Part shown: positions 1 through 8,090 of the stretch, one piece after another
Layout: each line of letters opens with the position of its first letter
How positions within the stretch are numbered: position 1 is the first letter of the stretch
The notes under the pieces: model-generated
Databases searched by the model: none
Told to the model about the DNA's origin: nothing
The model's input: only the letters and a program-made list of their open reading frames with translations
Program-made: the position numbers and the translations under genes
From: an uncultured Prevotellaceae bacterium
GTDB taxonomy: Bacteria; Bacteroidota; Bacteroidia; Bacteroidales; Bacteroidaceae
Length of the DNA: 64,000 nucleotides
Direction: 5' to 3'
NCBI GenBank assembly: GCA_946188395.1
Contig: CAMHUU010000002.1
Location: 1-64,000, forward strand

Positions 1-144
1 CAATTCGCAAATCATGTTGTAAGCCTCACCCGAGAACAGCGCGACAATGTTCATGCAACAGTGGAATGTCAGGAACAGAATCAGCGCAACACCCGTAACG
101 GACATTACAACTTTTCGACCAATTGATGAATTAATTAACCACAT
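1..144 (-). CDS. Fumarate reductase / succinate dehydrogenase cytochrome b subunit (N-terminal part)
   Basis: The complement reads an ATG at 144 followed by 48 open codons that run off the left edge. The start, MWLINSSIGRKVVMSVTG, then a hydrophobic segment with FHCCMNIVALFSGEAY, matches the N-terminus I know from Bacteroidales fumarate reductase cytochrome b subunits. These are membrane anchors that pass electrons from menaquinol to the catalytic subunits during anaerobic succinate formation. The histidine in the first helix is a plausible haem ligand. The catalytic subunits would be expected beyond the window edge. Its promoter lies about 75 bases upstream, so it has a real 5' leader, unlike several neighbours. 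The identification rests on the N-terminus alone. Confidence 0.8.
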   Translation of the reverse strand, partial: MWLINSSIGRKVVMSVTGVALILFLTFHCCMNIVALFSGEAYNMICEL

Positions 145-217
145 AATTGAATTTAAATTATTAATAATTTGAACTTGAAATACTTAATATAAGGTAGTAA
201 ACATACGTTTTAGGGTA

Positions 218-249
218 CAAAGGTACTAAAAAAAGATGAATAACGCAAA
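218..249 (-). promoter_or_regulatory. Bacteroidetes-type promoter for the cytochrome b gene
   Basis: On the minus strand TTTG (246-249) and TACCTTTG (218-225) are separated by 20 bases, the optimal spacing for the primary sigma factor of Bacteroidetes. Confidence 0.7.
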
Positions 250-295
250 CGTTTTCGTGAAAATGTCGGCTATTTATACAAAATCCATACGAATA

Positions 296-327
296 TTTGG
301 TCTTTTGGGTCACTTTTTGTATTTTTG
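296..327 (+). promoter_or_regulatory. Bacteroidetes-type promoter for the isomerase-like gene
   Basis: TTTG (296-299), 20 bases, TATTTTTG (320-327). It argues for translation starting at 362 rather than at the ATG at 236, which lies upstream of the promoter. Confidence 0.7.
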
Positions 328-361
328 CAGGTTGAAGTATTACCCATTAACAACTACGAAC

Positions 362-1486
362 ATGATGAATAAGAACATCGCCATCTTTACACTTACCTCT
401 GAACTTCACAACCCGGAGGCAACAAATGCCGTCACCCGTGAGTTCCTGTCTACTCTTGATGCAGATTTTGAACTAAAGGGCAATGATTACAGCGATTATG
501 GCTCTGCGTGTCTGAACTTGATTTATGTTCGGACTGGTGGCACAGAGGGTATCTTTCTTAAACTTCTACCTGAACTACAAACAAAAAGCAATAGGCCTTT
601 TTATTTGTTGACATCAGGAAAGAGTAATTCGCTTGCAGCATCTATGGAGATTCTGTCCTATCTGCAACAAAACCATATTGAAGGCGAGATTATTCATGGC
701 AGTGCATCATATATTAACCTACGAATAGCTTTGTTACTACAAGTGGAAAAGGCATGCAGAACACTACGGGGGTCGCGCTTGGGTATCATTGGCCAGCCCT
801 CTGACTGGCTGATTTCGAGCCATGCTGACAAGGAACAGGTAAAAACCTGTCTGGGTATTGAGCTGGTGGATATCCCAATGGAGACGATGTATAGAAATAA
901 GGATATCTACGAGTCGTTGAAGTCCATCTTAGCCGAATACCAACTACAGGGCTTTACGCTTCGTTGTTTCGATTTGCTGACCACACTGAAGAATACGGGA
1001 TGTCTGGCTCTGGCCAAACTCAACGCCGAGGGTTATGTAGCTGGTTGTGAAGGTGACGTGCCTGCCATGTTGACGATGATGATTGTCCGTTCGCTGTTGG
1101 GCGTTTCTGGCTTCCAAGCCAATCCTTCGACCATCAATCCTGATACAGGTGAGATGTTGTTTGCACATTGTACCATCCCTCTCGATATGGTGGAACGTTA
1201 TGAGTTGGACACTCATTTTGAATCTGGCATTGGTGTGGGCATTCGTGGTTATATGAAGGAAGGGCCTGTCACTGTCTTCAAGGTATCTGGCGACCTTTCA
1301 CGTCATTTCATAGCAGAAGGGGCGTTGATTCGTAATCAGTCGAAGCCCGACCTTTGTCGTACGCAACAAGTCATTCAACTTGCTGACAAAAGTCAAGTGC
1401 AGTATTTTCTGACCAACCCTATTGGCAATCACCATATCATCATGCCTGGACATCACAAGGAACAGCTTGAAAAGATTCTGATGTAA
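362..1486 (+). CDS. L-fucose/L-arabinose isomerase-like protein of unknown substrate
   Basis: A cytosolic protein of 374 residues starting MMNKNIAIFTLTSE. An ATG further upstream (236) is in frame but precedes the promoter, so I chose 362 (365 is an equal alternative). The middle, ALAKLNAEGYVAGCEGD, and the end, NPIGNHHIIMPGHH, resemble the substrate- and metal-binding regions of FucI/AraA ketol isomerases, but the protein is much shorter than FucI (about 590 residues). It has its own promoter, and no sugar transporter or kinase sits next to it. It could be a sugar isomerase of a reduced subfamily or a protein that kept only the fold; the substrate cannot be told from the sequence. Confidence 0.6.
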   Translation: MMNKNIAIFTLTSELHNPEATNAVTREFLSTLDADFELKGNDYSDYGSACLNLIYVRTGGTEGIFLKLLPELQTKSNRPFYLLTSGKSNSLAASMEILSYLQQNHIEGEIIHGSASYINLRIALLLQVEKACRTLRGSRLGIIGQPSDWLISSHADKEQVKTCLGIELVDIPMETMYRNKDIYESLKSILAEYQLQGFTLRCFDLLTTLKNTGCLALAKLNAEGYVAGCEGDVPAMLTMMIVRSLLGVSGFQANPSTINPDTGEMLFAHCTIPLDMVERYELDTHFESGIGVGIRGYMKEGPVTVFKVSGDLSRHFIAEGALIRNQSKPDLCRTQQVIQLADKSQVQYFLTNPIGNHHIIMPGHHKEQLEKILM

Positions 1487-1504
1487 CTTTCTTGGTTCAT
1501 TTAT

Positions 1505-1535
1505 TTTGTTTTATGCTCTACTTTTCGTAATTTTG
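1505..1535 (+). promoter_or_regulatory. Promoter abutting the mnmG start codon
   Basis: TTTG (1505-1508), 19 bases, TAATTTTG (1528-1535). The ATG begins at 1540, only five bases after the element, about where transcription should start, so the mRNA is probably leaderless. Confidence 0.75.
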
Positions 1536-1539
1536 CAGC

Positions 1540-3468
1540 ATGATTCTGAAATATGACGTGATTGTGATTGGTGGCGGGCACGCTGGTTGTGAGGCTGCAA
1601 CGGCTTCTGCAAATATGGGTGCTCGGACGTTACTGGTCACAATGGATATGAACAAGATTGCACAAATGTCGTGTAATCCTGCGATAGGTGGTATTGCAAA
1701 AGGTCAGATTGTTCGCGAGATTGACGCCTTGGGTGGTCAGATGGGGTTAGTCACTGACGCTACTGCCATTCAGTTCCGTATGCTAAACAGAAGCAAAGGA
1801 CCTGCTGTATGGAGTCCCCGTGCCCAATGTGACAGAGGGAAGTTTATCTGGAAATGGCGCTCTATGTTGGACGCAACTCCCAACCTCGACATCTGGCAAG
1901 ATCAAGCGGATGAACTGCTGGTAGAAGATGTTCCGTCTGTTGCGACTGAGTCGCGACCCACTAAACGCGTGGTTGGCGTCAAGACCATCTGGGGTGCTGA
2001 GATCAGAGCCAAGGCTGTCATCATTACGGCAGGCACTTTCTTGAATGGCCTGATGCACATCGGACGTAAGATGGTTCCTGGTGGACGCATTGCTGAGCCC
2101 GCTGTGCCCCATTTCACCGAGAGCATCACCCGTCACGGCGTCCGTTCAGCACGAATGAAAACGGGAACGCCTGTCCGTATCGACAAGCGAAGCGTTCATT
2201 TCGAGGATATGGAACGACAGGATGGCGAGAACGGATATTACAAGTTCTCGTATCTGGGCGAGAGCCGTCCCTTACAACAATTGCCTTGTTGGGTGTGTTA
2301 TACCAACCCAGAAGTGCATCAAACATTACTCGGTGGATTGGACGATTCTCCTCTCTATAACGGACAGATTCAATCGATAGGTCCGCGTTACTGCCCTTCA
2401 ATAGAAACAAAGCTCGTTACGTTCCCTGAGCGTCCTCAGCATCTATTGTTCCTGGAACCTGAAGGCGAAGATACCAATGAAATGTATCTGAACGGTTTTT
2501 CGTCAAGCCTACCGATGGACGTACAGATAGAAGCACTGAAGAAGATACCGGCTCTGAGAGACTTGAAGGTTTACCGTCCTGGCTATGCCATAGAGTACGA
2601 TTTCTTCGATCCTACCCAATTGAAACATTCGTTGGAATCGAAAATAATCGATGGCTTGTTTATGGCTGGTCAAGTGAATGGCACCACGGGTTATGAAGAA
2701 GCAGGAGGACAAGGCACGCTAGCAGGCATCAATGCGGCCTTGAAAGCCGGTTCGGTGTGTGGCGATTCTGTCGCCACATTCTCCACCTTCGAACTGAAGC
2801 GTGACGAAGCTTACATTGGCGTACTGATTGACGACCTGGTAACAAAGGGCGTTGACGAACCCTACCGAATGTTTACCTCAAGGGCGGAGTATCGTATCTT
2901 ATTGCGACAAGATGATGCTGATGCACGCCTGACAGAAAAAGCTTATGAGTTGGGTATTGCCAAACGAGACCGTTATGACTGGTGGATGGAAAAGAAAGAA
3001 GCCATCAAAAGAATCGAAGAATTCTGTCGTACCTACGCCATTAAACCCAAAGTGGTGAATGGTGTCTTAGAAGCAATGGGTTCTACCCCACTCGTCTATG
3101 GTTGTAAGCTGGAAGACCTTGTGGCTCGTCCAGAACTGAACTTTGAAAAACTTCAGCAAATCGTACCAGAATTCCACGAAATCATCGAACAGTTACCTAA
3201 TCGTAAAGAAGAGATTGCAGAAGCTGCTGAGATACATATCAAGTATAAAGGATATATCGAACGCGAACGAATGGTTGCTGACAAGATGCACCGATTGGAG
3301 AATATCAAGATAAAAGGTAAGTTCGATTATCCAAATTTAACAGCCATCTCAACGGAAGCACGACAGAAACTGGAGAAGATTCAACCAGAAACATTGGCAC
3401 AAGCAAGTCGCATTCCTGGTGTTTCTCCCAGTGATATCAATGCCATGCTGGTGTTGATGGGCAGATAG
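1540..3468 (+). CDS. mnmG: tRNA uridine-5-carboxymethylaminomethyl modification enzyme MnmG (GidA)
   Basis: The FAD-binding partner of MnmE, which installs the 5-carboxymethylaminomethyl group on U34 of several tRNAs. The Rossmann motif GGGHAGCEAATASANMG is near residue 11, and conserved blocks such as SCNPAIGGIAKG, MLNRSKGPAVWSPRAQ, GYEEAGGQGTLAGINAA and EPYRMFTSRAEYRI are intact. At 642 residues it is somewhat longer than the usual 620-630. The excess lies in two places, around residues 130-142 and 404-414, where the DNA carries degenerate copies of a palindromic repeat found in other genes here. gidA is often near oriC in bacteria, which agrees with the parS sites and the oriC candidate nearby. 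Confidence 0.96.
   Translation: MILKYDVIVIGGGHAGCEAATASANMGARTLLVTMDMNKIAQMSCNPAIGGIAKGQIVREIDALGGQMGLVTDATAIQFRMLNRSKGPAVWSPRAQCDRGKFIWKWRSMLDATPNLDIWQDQADELLVEDVPSVATESRPTKRVVGVKTIWGAEIRAKAVIITAGTFLNGLMHIGRKMVPGGRIAEPAVPHFTESITRHGVRSARMKTGTPVRIDKRSVHFEDMERQDGENGYYKFSYLGESRPLQQLPCWVCYTNPEVHQTLLGGLDDSPLYNGQIQSIGPRYCPSIETKLVTFPERPQHLLFLEPEGEDTNEMYLNGFSSSLPMDVQIEALKKIPALRDLKVYRPGYAIEYDFFDPTQLKHSLESKIIDGLFMAGQVNGTTGYEEAGGQGTLAGINAALKAGSVCGDSVATFSTFELKRDEAYIGVLIDDLVTKGVDEPYRMFTSRAEYRILLRQDDADARLTEKAYELGIAKRDRYDWWMEKKEAIKRIEEFCRTYAIKPKVVNGVLEAMGSTPLVYGCKLEDLVARPELNFEKLQQIVPEFHEIIEQLPNRKEEIAEAAEIHIKYKGYIERERMVADKMHRLENIKIKGKFDYPNLTAISTEARQKLEKIQPETLAQASRIPGVSPSDINAMLVLMGR
1934..1957 (-). repeat. 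Palindromic element P1, inverted copy inside mnmG
   Basis: CGTCTGTTGCGACTGAGTC plus five more bases matches the reverse complement of the P1 copies at 35016 and 36146, with one mismatch in the stem. It adds residues SVATESRP at about 132-140, where other MnmG proteins have a short turn. Confidence 0.7.
2758..2778 (+). repeat. Degenerate P1-like palindrome inside mnmG
   Basis: TGTGGCGA, five bases, TCGCCACA. It is read in the same frame as P1 elsewhere (VCGDSVATF against VCCDSVATD) and falls at a loop where MnmG relatives are shorter, so I take it as an older, diverged copy. Confidence 0.5.
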
Positions 3469-3483
3469 GTTTCACGTGAAACA
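3468..3483. other. parS-like centromere site 1
   Basis: GGTTTCACGTGAAACA matches the ParB-binding consensus TGTTTCACGTGAAACA at 15 of 16 positions. It begins on the last base of mnmG. Confidence 0.75.
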
Positions 3484-3527
3484 TTAAGCATATAATTCAT
3501 TTAGTAATAACGATAAAACCAAAGATT

Positions 3528-4058
3528 ATGAACAACAAAACATTATTGGAGAATCTGCGTTGCATACCTGATTTCCCAAAGAAAGGTATCAACTTCCGTG
3601 ACGTGACCACATTGTACAAGAATGCAGAGTGCATGAAGATCATGTTGGACGAGATGTACGAATTGTACAAAGACAAAGGAATCACCAAGATTGTAGGTGT
3701 AGAAAGTCGCGGTTTTGTGATGGCTTCCGCTTTAGCAGGAAAGTTGGGATGCGGCGTTGTACTCGCAAGAAAACCTGGTAAACTTCCGGCAACAGTCATT
3801 AAAGAGTCGTTCTCTAAAGAATATGGGGTTGACATAGTAGAGATGCACCTTGATTCTATCGACGAGAATGATGTCGTTTTGATTCACGACGATTTGCTGG
3901 CAACAGGTGGAACCGCAAAAGCAACTTACAAATTAGTAAAGCATTTCAATCCCAAACAAATCTATATGAACTTCATCATTGAAATTACGGATGAAGGTCT
4001 ACATGGTCGTGATTTGTTTGAGGGTATTGTTGACGTTACAACCCTGATGGTTGTTTAA
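3528..4058 (+). CDS. apt: Adenine phosphoribosyltransferase
   Basis: A cytosolic purine salvage enzyme that joins adenine and PRPP to give AMP. It has 176 residues, the normal length. The N-terminus LRCIPDFPKKGINFRDVTTL is the family signature, GVESRGFVMASALA forms the adenine-side loop, and VVLIHDDLLATGGTAKAT is the PRPP-binding motif. It lies between two parS-like palindromes, 60 bases after mnmG and 22 bases before uvrC, so the three genes may be cotranscribed. No promoter is evident directly upstream. Confidence 0.96.
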   Translation: MNNKTLLENLRCIPDFPKKGINFRDVTTLYKNAECMKIMLDEMYELYKDKGITKIVGVESRGFVMASALAGKLGCGVVLARKPGKLPATVIKESFSKEYGVDIVEMHLDSIDENDVVLIHDDLLATGGTAKATYKLVKHFNPKQIYMNFIIEITDEGLHGRDLFEGIVDVTTLMVV

Positions 4059-4074
4059 TGTTTCACGTGAAACA
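4059..4074. other. parS-like centromere site 2
   Basis: TGTTTCACGTGAAACA is a perfect 16-base palindrome and an exact match to the general bacterial parS consensus. It starts one base after the apt stop codon and lies upstream of the uvrC ATG. Confidence 0.85.
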
Positions 4075-4080
4075 ATTCTT

Positions 4081-5916
4081 ATGAAAAAGGAAGAGGACGA
4101 AGCACGGTTAGCGAAACTAAAAGCTATAGTGGCTAGCTTACCACAGAAACCCGGTAGCTATCAGTATTATGACGCTGATGGCACTATCATTTATGTGGGA
4201 AAGGCAAAGAATCTAAAAGCCCGTGTTTCGTCCTACTTCCATACAGAAGTTGACAGGTTCAAGACCAAAGTGCTGGTCAGCAAAATATGGGATATCAGCT
4301 ACACCGTAGTCAACTCAGAAGAGGATGCATTGCTACTGGAAAATGCTCTCATCAAGAAGTATAATCCTAGATATAATGTGCTGCTGAAAGATGGTAAAAC
4401 CTACCCTTCCATCTGCATCACAAAGGAATATCTTCCTCGCCTCTTTTCCACACGAACCATCAACAAAAAAGGAGGAACCTACTATGGTCCGTACTCTCAC
4501 ATAGGAGCAATGAATGCCATCCTTGAACTCATCAAGAAACTCTACCATCCGCGTCCCTGCAAACAGCCTTTAACCAAAGAAGGTGTTGAAGAGGGAAAAT
4601 ACCAGGTTTGCTTGGAATATCATATCAAGAATTGTGGTGCTCCTTGCGTCCAAAAACAGTCGTGGGAAGACTATCAGAAAAACATCTCTCAGGCTCGCGA
4701 AATATTGAAAGGAAACACGCGTCAGGTATTACGTGACATGAGAGAGGAAATGATGCAGTTGGCTGATAAATTACGTTTCGAAGAGGCTGAAGAAGTCAAG
4801 CGTCGCTATCTGTTGGTAGATCAATTTGCAAGCAGAAGCGAAGTAGTCAGTCATAGCATTGACAATGTAGATGTGCTGTCGATAACGAACGACGAAAAGA
4901 CTGCTTTCATCAACTATATTCACGTTTCCAACGGACAGATTAACCAGAGTTTTACTTTCGAATACAAGAAACGTCTAGAGGAGACTGACGAGGAGCTGTT
5001 ACAGTTGGCCATTGCAGAGATGCGCGAGCGTTTTCAAAGTACTGCCAAGGAAATAATCCTACCCGAGGAGATAGATATTGATTTGGAAGGAGTGACTATA
5101 ACGGTGCCCCAGCGAGGAGATAAAAAGAAGCTGCTTGACCTGTCGCAGATGAATGGCAAACAGTACAAATTCGATCGTTTAAAGCAGGCTGAAAAGCTCA
5201 ATCCAGAACAGAAACAAGTCCGTCTGATGAAAGAATTGCAGGAACTGTTGCACCTTGAAAAGATGCCTTATCAGATAGAGTGTTTCGACAATTCGAACAT
5301 CTCTGGAACTGATGCTGTGGCTGCTTGCGTGGTATTCAAAAAGATGAAGCCCTCGAAACAGGATTATCGCAAATACAACATCAAAACCGTTGTGGGTCCT
5401 GACGATTATGCATCGATGAAAGAGGTGGTTTTTCGTCGCTATAAACGCCTTTTAGAAGAGGAACAACCCCTACCCGACCTCATCGTTGCTGATGGTGGTA
5501 AGGGTCAGATGGAGGTCATCCGGCAGGCTGTACAGGACGAATTAGGCCTCGATATTCCTATAGCCGGACTGGCCAAAAACGATCGTCACAGAACCAATGA
5601 GCTGCTCTATGGATTCCCTGCAAGAGTTATTGGTTTGAAAACAGACAGCGAATTATTCCGTACATTGACTCACCTTCAAGATGAAGTGCACCGCTTTGCC
5701 ATAGAATTCCATCGAGACAAGCGTTCTAAGCGCGCTTTACACTCTGAGTTGGATGATATCAAGGGAATAGGTACAAAAACGCGTGACGAGCTTCTAAATG
5801 CCCTTAAATCGGTGAAGAAAATCAAGGAGGCAACCCTGGAAATGCTGACAGATACCATTGGGGCTGCAAAAGCGAAGATCGTGTACGCCTATTTCCATCC
5901 AGAAGAAGATCAATAA
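4081..5916 (+). CDS. uvrC: UvrABC excision nuclease subunit C
   Basis: Makes the two incisions of nucleotide excision repair. The 611 residues show the GIY-YIG nuclease domain near residues 20-95 (GSYQYYDADG, IIYVGKAKNLKARV), a UVR motif near 215-250 (LADKLRFEEAEEVKRRY), the RNase H-like C-terminal nuclease domain (ECFDNSNISGTDAVA, LIVADGGKGQ) and a terminal helix-hairpin-helix pair (DDIKGIGTKTRDELL). I start at the ATG at 4081. An in-frame TTG at 4051 would put the parS palindrome inside the coding region and overlap apt, which is less likely. Confidence 0.96.
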   Translation: MKKEEDEARLAKLKAIVASLPQKPGSYQYYDADGTIIYVGKAKNLKARVSSYFHTEVDRFKTKVLVSKIWDISYTVVNSEEDALLLENALIKKYNPRYNVLLKDGKTYPSICITKEYLPRLFSTRTINKKGGTYYGPYSHIGAMNAILELIKKLYHPRPCKQPLTKEGVEEGKYQVCLEYHIKNCGAPCVQKQSWEDYQKNISQAREILKGNTRQVLRDMREEMMQLADKLRFEEAEEVKRRYLLVDQFASRSEVVSHSIDNVDVLSITNDEKTAFINYIHVSNGQINQSFTFEYKKRLEETDEELLQLAIAEMRERFQSTAKEIILPEEIDIDLEGVTITVPQRGDKKKLLDLSQMNGKQYKFDRLKQAEKLNPEQKQVRLMKELQELLHLEKMPYQIECFDNSNISGTDAVAACVVFKKMKPSKQDYRKYNIKTVVGPDDYASMKEVVFRRYKRLLEEEQPLPDLIVADGGKGQMEVIRQAVQDELGLDIPIAGLAKNDRHRTNELLYGFPARVIGLKTDSELFRTLTHLQDEVHRFAIEFHRDKRSKRALHSELDDIKGIGTKTRDELLNALKSVKKIKEATLEMLTDTIGAAKAKIVYAYFHPEEDQ

Positions 5917-5935
5917 CGAGGTAGTAGCTGAAGGA

Positions 5936-6000
5936 TTAGTCCCAAGCTGGGAACGTTTTAGTCCCAGGCTGGGAACAATTCATTCCCAAGGTGGGAATAA
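5936..6000. repeat. 22-base-period palindromic array R1 (three units)
   Basis: Three units of the form TTTTAGTCCCAGGCTGGGAA start with exact 22-base spacing (GTCCC at 5939 and 5961, TTCCC at 5983). Each core is a near-perfect inverted repeat whose two central bases vary. The array fills the spacer after uvrC and ends just before the dtd promoter. Related arrays are at 27158 and 62846. Confidence 0.85.
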
Positions 6001-6016
6001 TTTTTCTAAAGGAAGA

Positions 6017-6048
6017 TTTGGCAGGATGAAAAATAATTCGTAACTTTG
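6017..6048 (+). promoter_or_regulatory. Promoter abutting the dtd start codon
   Basis: TTTG (6017-6020), 20 bases, TAACTTTG (6041-6048); the ATG is at 6053, so the transcript is probably leaderless. Confidence 0.75.
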
Positions 6049-6052
6049 CGAC

Positions 6053-6505
6053 ATGAGAGCAGTTATACAACGCGTCAGTCACGCCAGCGTCACCATTGAA
6101 GGCAAGGTGAAAAGCGAGATTCAGCAGGGTTTTCTTATCCTGCTAGGCGTTTGTGATGAAGACGCAATGGAAGATGTTGATTGGCTGGTCAAGAAGATAG
6201 CCAATCTGCGAGTGTTTGGTGATGAAAACGACGTCATGAACCGCTCGATTCTCGACGTACAAGGCGAGGCATTGGTAGTAAGCCAGTTCACGCTTTATGC
6301 CAGCTATAAAAAGGGCAATCGTCCTTCTTGGTTTAGGGCTGGTTCTCACGAGCACTCTATCCCACTCTACGAGGCATTTTGTAAGCAATTAAGTGGCCAA
6401 TTGGCAAAACCAGTTGGAACAGGAGAGTTTGGGGCAGATATGAAGGTTGAACTTCTGAACGATGGTCCCGTTACTATCTGCATGGACACTAAAAATAAGG
6501 AATAA
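6053..6505 (+). CDS. dtd: D-aminoacyl-tRNA deacylase
   Basis: Hydrolyses D-amino acids from mischarged tRNA in the cytosol. The protein is 150 residues, the usual size, with the N-terminus MRAVIQRVSHASVTIEGKV, the catalytic block VVSQFTLYASYKKGNRPSW and the Gly-cisPro-type motif NDGPVTICMDT near the C-terminus. It heads a tightly packed run (dtd, membrane protein, MazG-like, deoC): the next gene starts one base after its stop codon. Confidence 0.96.
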   Translation: MRAVIQRVSHASVTIEGKVKSEIQQGFLILLGVCDEDAMEDVDWLVKKIANLRVFGDENDVMNRSILDVQGEALVVSQFTLYASYKKGNRPSWFRAGSHEHSIPLYEAFCKQLSGQLAKPVGTGEFGADMKVELLNDGPVTICMDTKNKE

Positions 6506-6506
6506 A

Positions 6507-6755
6507 ATGAAAAGATATCTAAGAGAATTAGAGCTATCAGGACTCATATTAGTCATCATTGGAATCGTTACCTCATGGATTTGGGGTAGCAATTTTGGCA
6601 TGTGGCCCTGTGTGGTTGGATTGTTATTATGGCTCATCACCTTCCTTTACAAAGCTTTCCATTGGAAGGAATACGAACGCGAAAATCGTCAAAACATCAT
6701 CATCTTATTAATTGCCATCTTCATTCTTTTGGCACAAATGATAATGAGAGCATGA
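6507..6755 (+). CDS. Small two-helix membrane protein
   Basis: An 82-residue protein with two hydrophobic stretches (LSGLILVIIGIVTSWIWG with a following segment, and IIILLIAIFILLAQMIM) and a charged linker (KAFHWKEYERENRQN). I do not recognise a named family. The start at 6507 follows the dtd stop by one base, and its end overlaps the next start by four bases (ATGA), so it is translated as part of the dtd operon. The longer in-frame start at 6462 would overlap dtd and is unlikely. Confidence 0.75.
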   Translation: MKRYLRELELSGLILVIIGIVTSWIWGSNFGMWPCVVGLLLWLITFLYKAFHWKEYERENRQNIIILLIAIFILLAQMIMRA

Positions 6756-7099
6756 CCATTCAAGAAGCGCAACAGACTGTAGACCAATGGATTAGGACGT
6801 ACGGAGTTCGTTACTTCTCAGAGCTGACAAATATGACCGTTCTGACAGAGGAAGTGGGTGAATTGGCTCGCGTGATGGCTCGCAGATACGGCGATCAGTC
6901 GTGGAAAGCGAGTGATCCTCGTAGCGCAGATAATGGTCAAAAGGCACTTGGAGAAGAGATGGCAGACATACTCTGGGTACTGCTCTGTCTAGCCAATCAA
7001 ACAGGGGTAGACCTGACAGAAGAGCTGAAAAAATCGATTGAAAAGAAGACAAAACGCGACGCTGAACGTCATATTAATAACGAGAAACTGAAAAAGTAG
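6752..7099 (+). CDS. MazG-like nucleotide pyrophosphohydrolase
   Basis: A 115-residue all-helical protein of the MazG/dUTPase-like superfamily, which cleaves NTPs to NMP and pyrophosphate in the cytosol. The metal-binding motif is visible as LTEEVGELARVMARR followed by LGEEMADILWVLLCLA (E-x-x-E ... E-x-x-D). The start overlaps the stop of the upstream gene by four bases. With dtd it suggests a quality-control theme, clearing misacylated tRNA and aberrant nucleotides. The substrate is not predictable. Confidence 0.88.
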   Translation: MTIQEAQQTVDQWIRTYGVRYFSELTNMTVLTEEVGELARVMARRYGDQSWKASDPRSADNGQKALGEEMADILWVLLCLANQTGVDLTEELKKSIEKKTKRDAERHINNEKLKK

Positions 7100-7133
7100 A
7101 CAACATATTATTAACTAAAAATTTAATTTGACT

Positions 7134-8084
7134 ATGGGTGAACATTGCAATTGTGGCTGTGGCCACGAGCATCATCATCATCATGATGACGAGAAACATC
7201 TGGAGAGCATGTATGAGCAGGCTTTGAGCCTTTACGACTTCGACATCAAGGACGAGGATGTTACAAAAGCCGTCCAGAAGATTATTGCTGAGAAGGTGCC
7301 TGAGAACAACACTGAAGAAGTGAAGAAATTCATGTTTGCATCTATTGAGCTGACTACCCTGACGACACTTGATTCAGACGAAAGTGTGCTGAAACTGGTG
7401 GAAAAAGTGAACGATTTTGCTCATGAGTATCCTGATATGCCTCACGTAGCAACCATCGTCACCTATCCCCGTTTTGCCAAATTGGTGGCAGAATCGTGCG
7501 AAGTAGAAGGTGTCATTCCAACGGTTGTTAGTGGTGCTTTCCCCTCTTCACAGGCGCTCATGGAAATCAAGGTTGCTGAGACCGCTCTAGCTATCAAGGA
7601 TGGTGCTAAGAACGTTGATATCGTGATGCACGTTGGTGAGTTCCTGGCTGGCGATTACGAGACCGTTTGCGACGAGATTCGTGAGCAGAAAGCCACTTGT
7701 GGAAAGGTGCCTATGAAGGTCATTTTGGAGACTGGTGACTTGGGCTCTTGCGCAAACATCAAGAAGGCTTCTATTCTGGCTATGTATGCTGGTGCAGACT
7801 ATATCAAGACCTCAACTGGTAAGGAGAAAATCAGTGCTACGCCCGAGGCTGCTTACGTCATGTGTCAGGCCATCAAGGAGTACTTCCAGAAGACGGGTAT
7901 CCGCATTGGTTTCAAGCCCGCTGGTGGTATCAACACTATGACAGATGCCCTCACCTATTACACCATTTATAAGGAAATTCTGGGTGATGACTGGATGAAC
8001 AACTATTACTTCCGTTTGGGAACCAGTCGTCTCGCTAACCTCGTGCTGAGCGATCTGGCAGGTAAGGAAGTGAAGTTCTTCTAA
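7134..8084 (+). CDS. deoC: Deoxyribose-phosphate aldolase with a His/Cys-rich N-terminus
   Basis: Cleaves 2-deoxyribose 5-phosphate to glyceraldehyde 3-phosphate and acetaldehyde in deoxynucleoside catabolism. The Schiff-base lysine lies in YIKTSTGK (K225), and GFKPAGGINT and FRLGTSRLA complete the TIM-barrel phosphate site. The protein is 316 residues. Its first 20 residues, GEHCNCGCGHEHHHHHDDE, form a dense run of His and Cys that looks like a metal-binding tail and is not part of the catalytic fold. I chose the ATG at 7134; an in-frame TTG lies six bases upstream. It ends the dtd operon and is followed by a hairpin. Confidence 0.94.
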   Translation: MGEHCNCGCGHEHHHHHDDEKHLESMYEQALSLYDFDIKDEDVTKAVQKIIAEKVPENNTEEVKKFMFASIELTTLTTLDSDESVLKLVEKVNDFAHEYPDMPHVATIVTYPRFAKLVAESCEVEGVIPTVVSGAFPSSQALMEIKVAETALAIKDGAKNVDIVMHVGEFLAGDYETVCDEIREQKATCGKVPMKVILETGDLGSCANIKKASILAMYAGADYIKTSTGKEKISATPEAAYVMCQAIKEYFQKTGIRIGFKPAGGINTMTDALTYYTIYKEILGDDWMNNYYFRLGTSRLANLVLSDLAGKEVKFF

Positions 8085-8090
8085 AGAAAA

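Noticed and set aside
4051..4080. TTG start for uvrC ten codons upstream
   Set aside because: It would place the parS palindrome in the coding region and overlap apt; UvrC proteins normally begin close to the ATG at 4081.
5936..6000. CRISPR array
   Set aside because: The 22-base units are contiguous with no unique spacers, and no cas genes are present; the same holds for 27158 and 40630.
5858..6043. Short frame over the end of uvrC and array R1
   Set aside because: It merely reads through the palindromic repeats and has no start signal of its own.
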